DNA of 64,000 nt, from the NCBI RefSeq assembly GCF_002950945.1, contig NZ_CP012673.1:8632501-8696500 (forward strand), read 5' to 3'. Each line of letters starts with the position of its first letter. Within the stretch, counting starts at the first letter, position 1. The notes below the pieces were generated by a model. The model was not told the origin of the DNA and did no database searches. It saw nothing but the letters and a program-made list of their open reading frames with translations. Both the position numbers and the translations under genes were made by a program. This document shows, in pieces, positions 63,573 through 64,000 of this stretch. This stretch comes from Sorangium cellulosum (GTDB lineage: Bacteria > Myxococcota_A > Polyangia > Polyangiales > Polyangiaceae).

Positions 63573-63728
63573 GTTCCAAGCGGGACGTGCCGGCGGGGGG
63601 CTCTGCGCGGCGGGGGCGGGTAGGCGCTGGCCATCCACCGAGGCGGGGGGCGAGGAGCTTGCGCTGGGAACACCGCCCGGCATGTCTCCCGCCGGGCCAC
63701 GCCAGCTGGGACGTTATGGTGCGCGCCC
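63573..63728. repeat. Dispersed inverted-arm element, copy 3 (right arm missing)
   Basis: It shares with copies 1 and 2 the GGCGCTGGCCATCC start, GGAGCTTGCGCTGGGAACACC and the GGCATGTCTCCC and GTTATG text, plus the left GGCGGGGGCGGG arm. The sequence after GGTGCGCGCCC is unrelated and no complementary right arm is found, so this copy is truncated. With copy 2 it also shares the upstream flank TCCAAGCGGGACG-like text. Confidence 0.75.
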
Positions 63729-63850
63729 AAGCTGTCATGGAATCGCCTGCTAACCATCGCGAAGTATCATAGCGAGATCCGCGGCCGGCGAACCGACGCA
63801 ACCGGGATCACGGCTGGCGGCCAGCCGCGCGGCTACCTACACTCGCCGCG

Positions 63851-64000
63851 ATGTCTCGCTGGTTCAACACCGCAGGCCCGTGCAATCCGGCCGACCACTA
63901 CATGCTTCCCCCGGAAGAGCGCCTTCCTTCGGTGCGCGATCTCATCGATCGCAAGGCATATTTCGTCCTGCATGCCCCGCGGCAGATCGGCAAGACAACC
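63851..64000 (+). CDS. AAA-type ATPase, N-terminal part only (cut by right edge)
   Basis: Fifty codons from ATG 63851 are open to the window end: MSRWFNTAGPCNPADHYMLP, then PEERLPSVRDLI and YFVLHAPRQIGKTT. The last nine residues are a P-loop (APRQIGKTT), and the N-terminal text matches AAA-like proteins of the AAA_35 group (MSRWFNTAGPC...HYMLPPEERLP), which often serve as ATPases of uncertain function near mobile or effector genes. The remainder, and hence the effector part, lies outside the window. Confidence 0.75.
   Translation, partial: MSRWFNTAGPCNPADHYMLPPEERLPSVRDLIDRKAYFVLHAPRQIGKTT

Overview
This is a very GC-rich 64 kb stretch of a myxobacterial chromosome, most like the Sorangium/Polyangium group. 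Evidence is a MYXO-CTERM-type C-terminal sorting signal (gene at 5406-6350), a TIGR04551-type outer-membrane protein (57697-59982), two Pkn-type Ser/Thr kinases with one membrane segment, large hybrid histidine kinases, many alanine/proline-rich lipoproteins, and candidate sigma-54 promoters. I see no rRNA, tRNA, CRISPR array, prophage or complete insertion sequence.

Layout. 0-7 kb: an M2-type peptidase running off the left edge, a tandem-domain dual-specificity phosphatase, a GST-like protein, a GH13 glycosidase, a MYXO-CTERM protein and a small lipoprotein. 7.1-17.0 kb: three consecutive paralogous Asp-box lipoproteins on the minus strand; the first two are each split by one extra base in a G7 tract. 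17.1-21.2 kb: a Mug-type DNA glycosylase, a small secreted protein and a REC-PAS-GAF-PAS histidine kinase. 21.2-39.9 kb: a block of envelope/stress genes (OmpA lipoprotein, YtxH-like protein, M50/CBS membrane protein with lost catalytic residues, MscS channel, octapeptide-repeat protein, 1959-residue HAMP-array hybrid kinase, YflT-like stress protein, Ser/Thr kinase, phospholipase-D protein, YetF/DUF421 protein with a membrane partner). Several have GG-N10-GC sigma-54-type sites upstream, so they may form a common stress regulon. 39.9-45.1 kb: the housekeeping group dprA-topA-trmFO. 45.2-53.6 kb: a lipoprotein, a DHH phosphoesterase coupled to a glycerophosphodiesterase, a second Ser/Thr kinase, a LolB-like lipoprotein, a HARE-HTH/Mrr-like fusion and a small conserved protein. 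53.7-64 kb: alaS, a HEAT-repeat protein, the TIGR04551 protein, an OmpA protein with thrombospondin type-3 repeats, an OmpA lipoprotein and the start of an AAA-type ATPase cut by the right edge.

The most unusual non-coding feature is a dispersed element present three times (about 23.5, 37.0 and 63.6 kb). It has a conserved core of about 164 bp. In two copies the core is flanked by perfect 39-44 bp inverted arms whose sequence differs between copies but stays self-complementary within each copy. A second, nested giant hairpin lies beside the first copy. Coding density is high; gaps above 300 bp are listed with what they hold.
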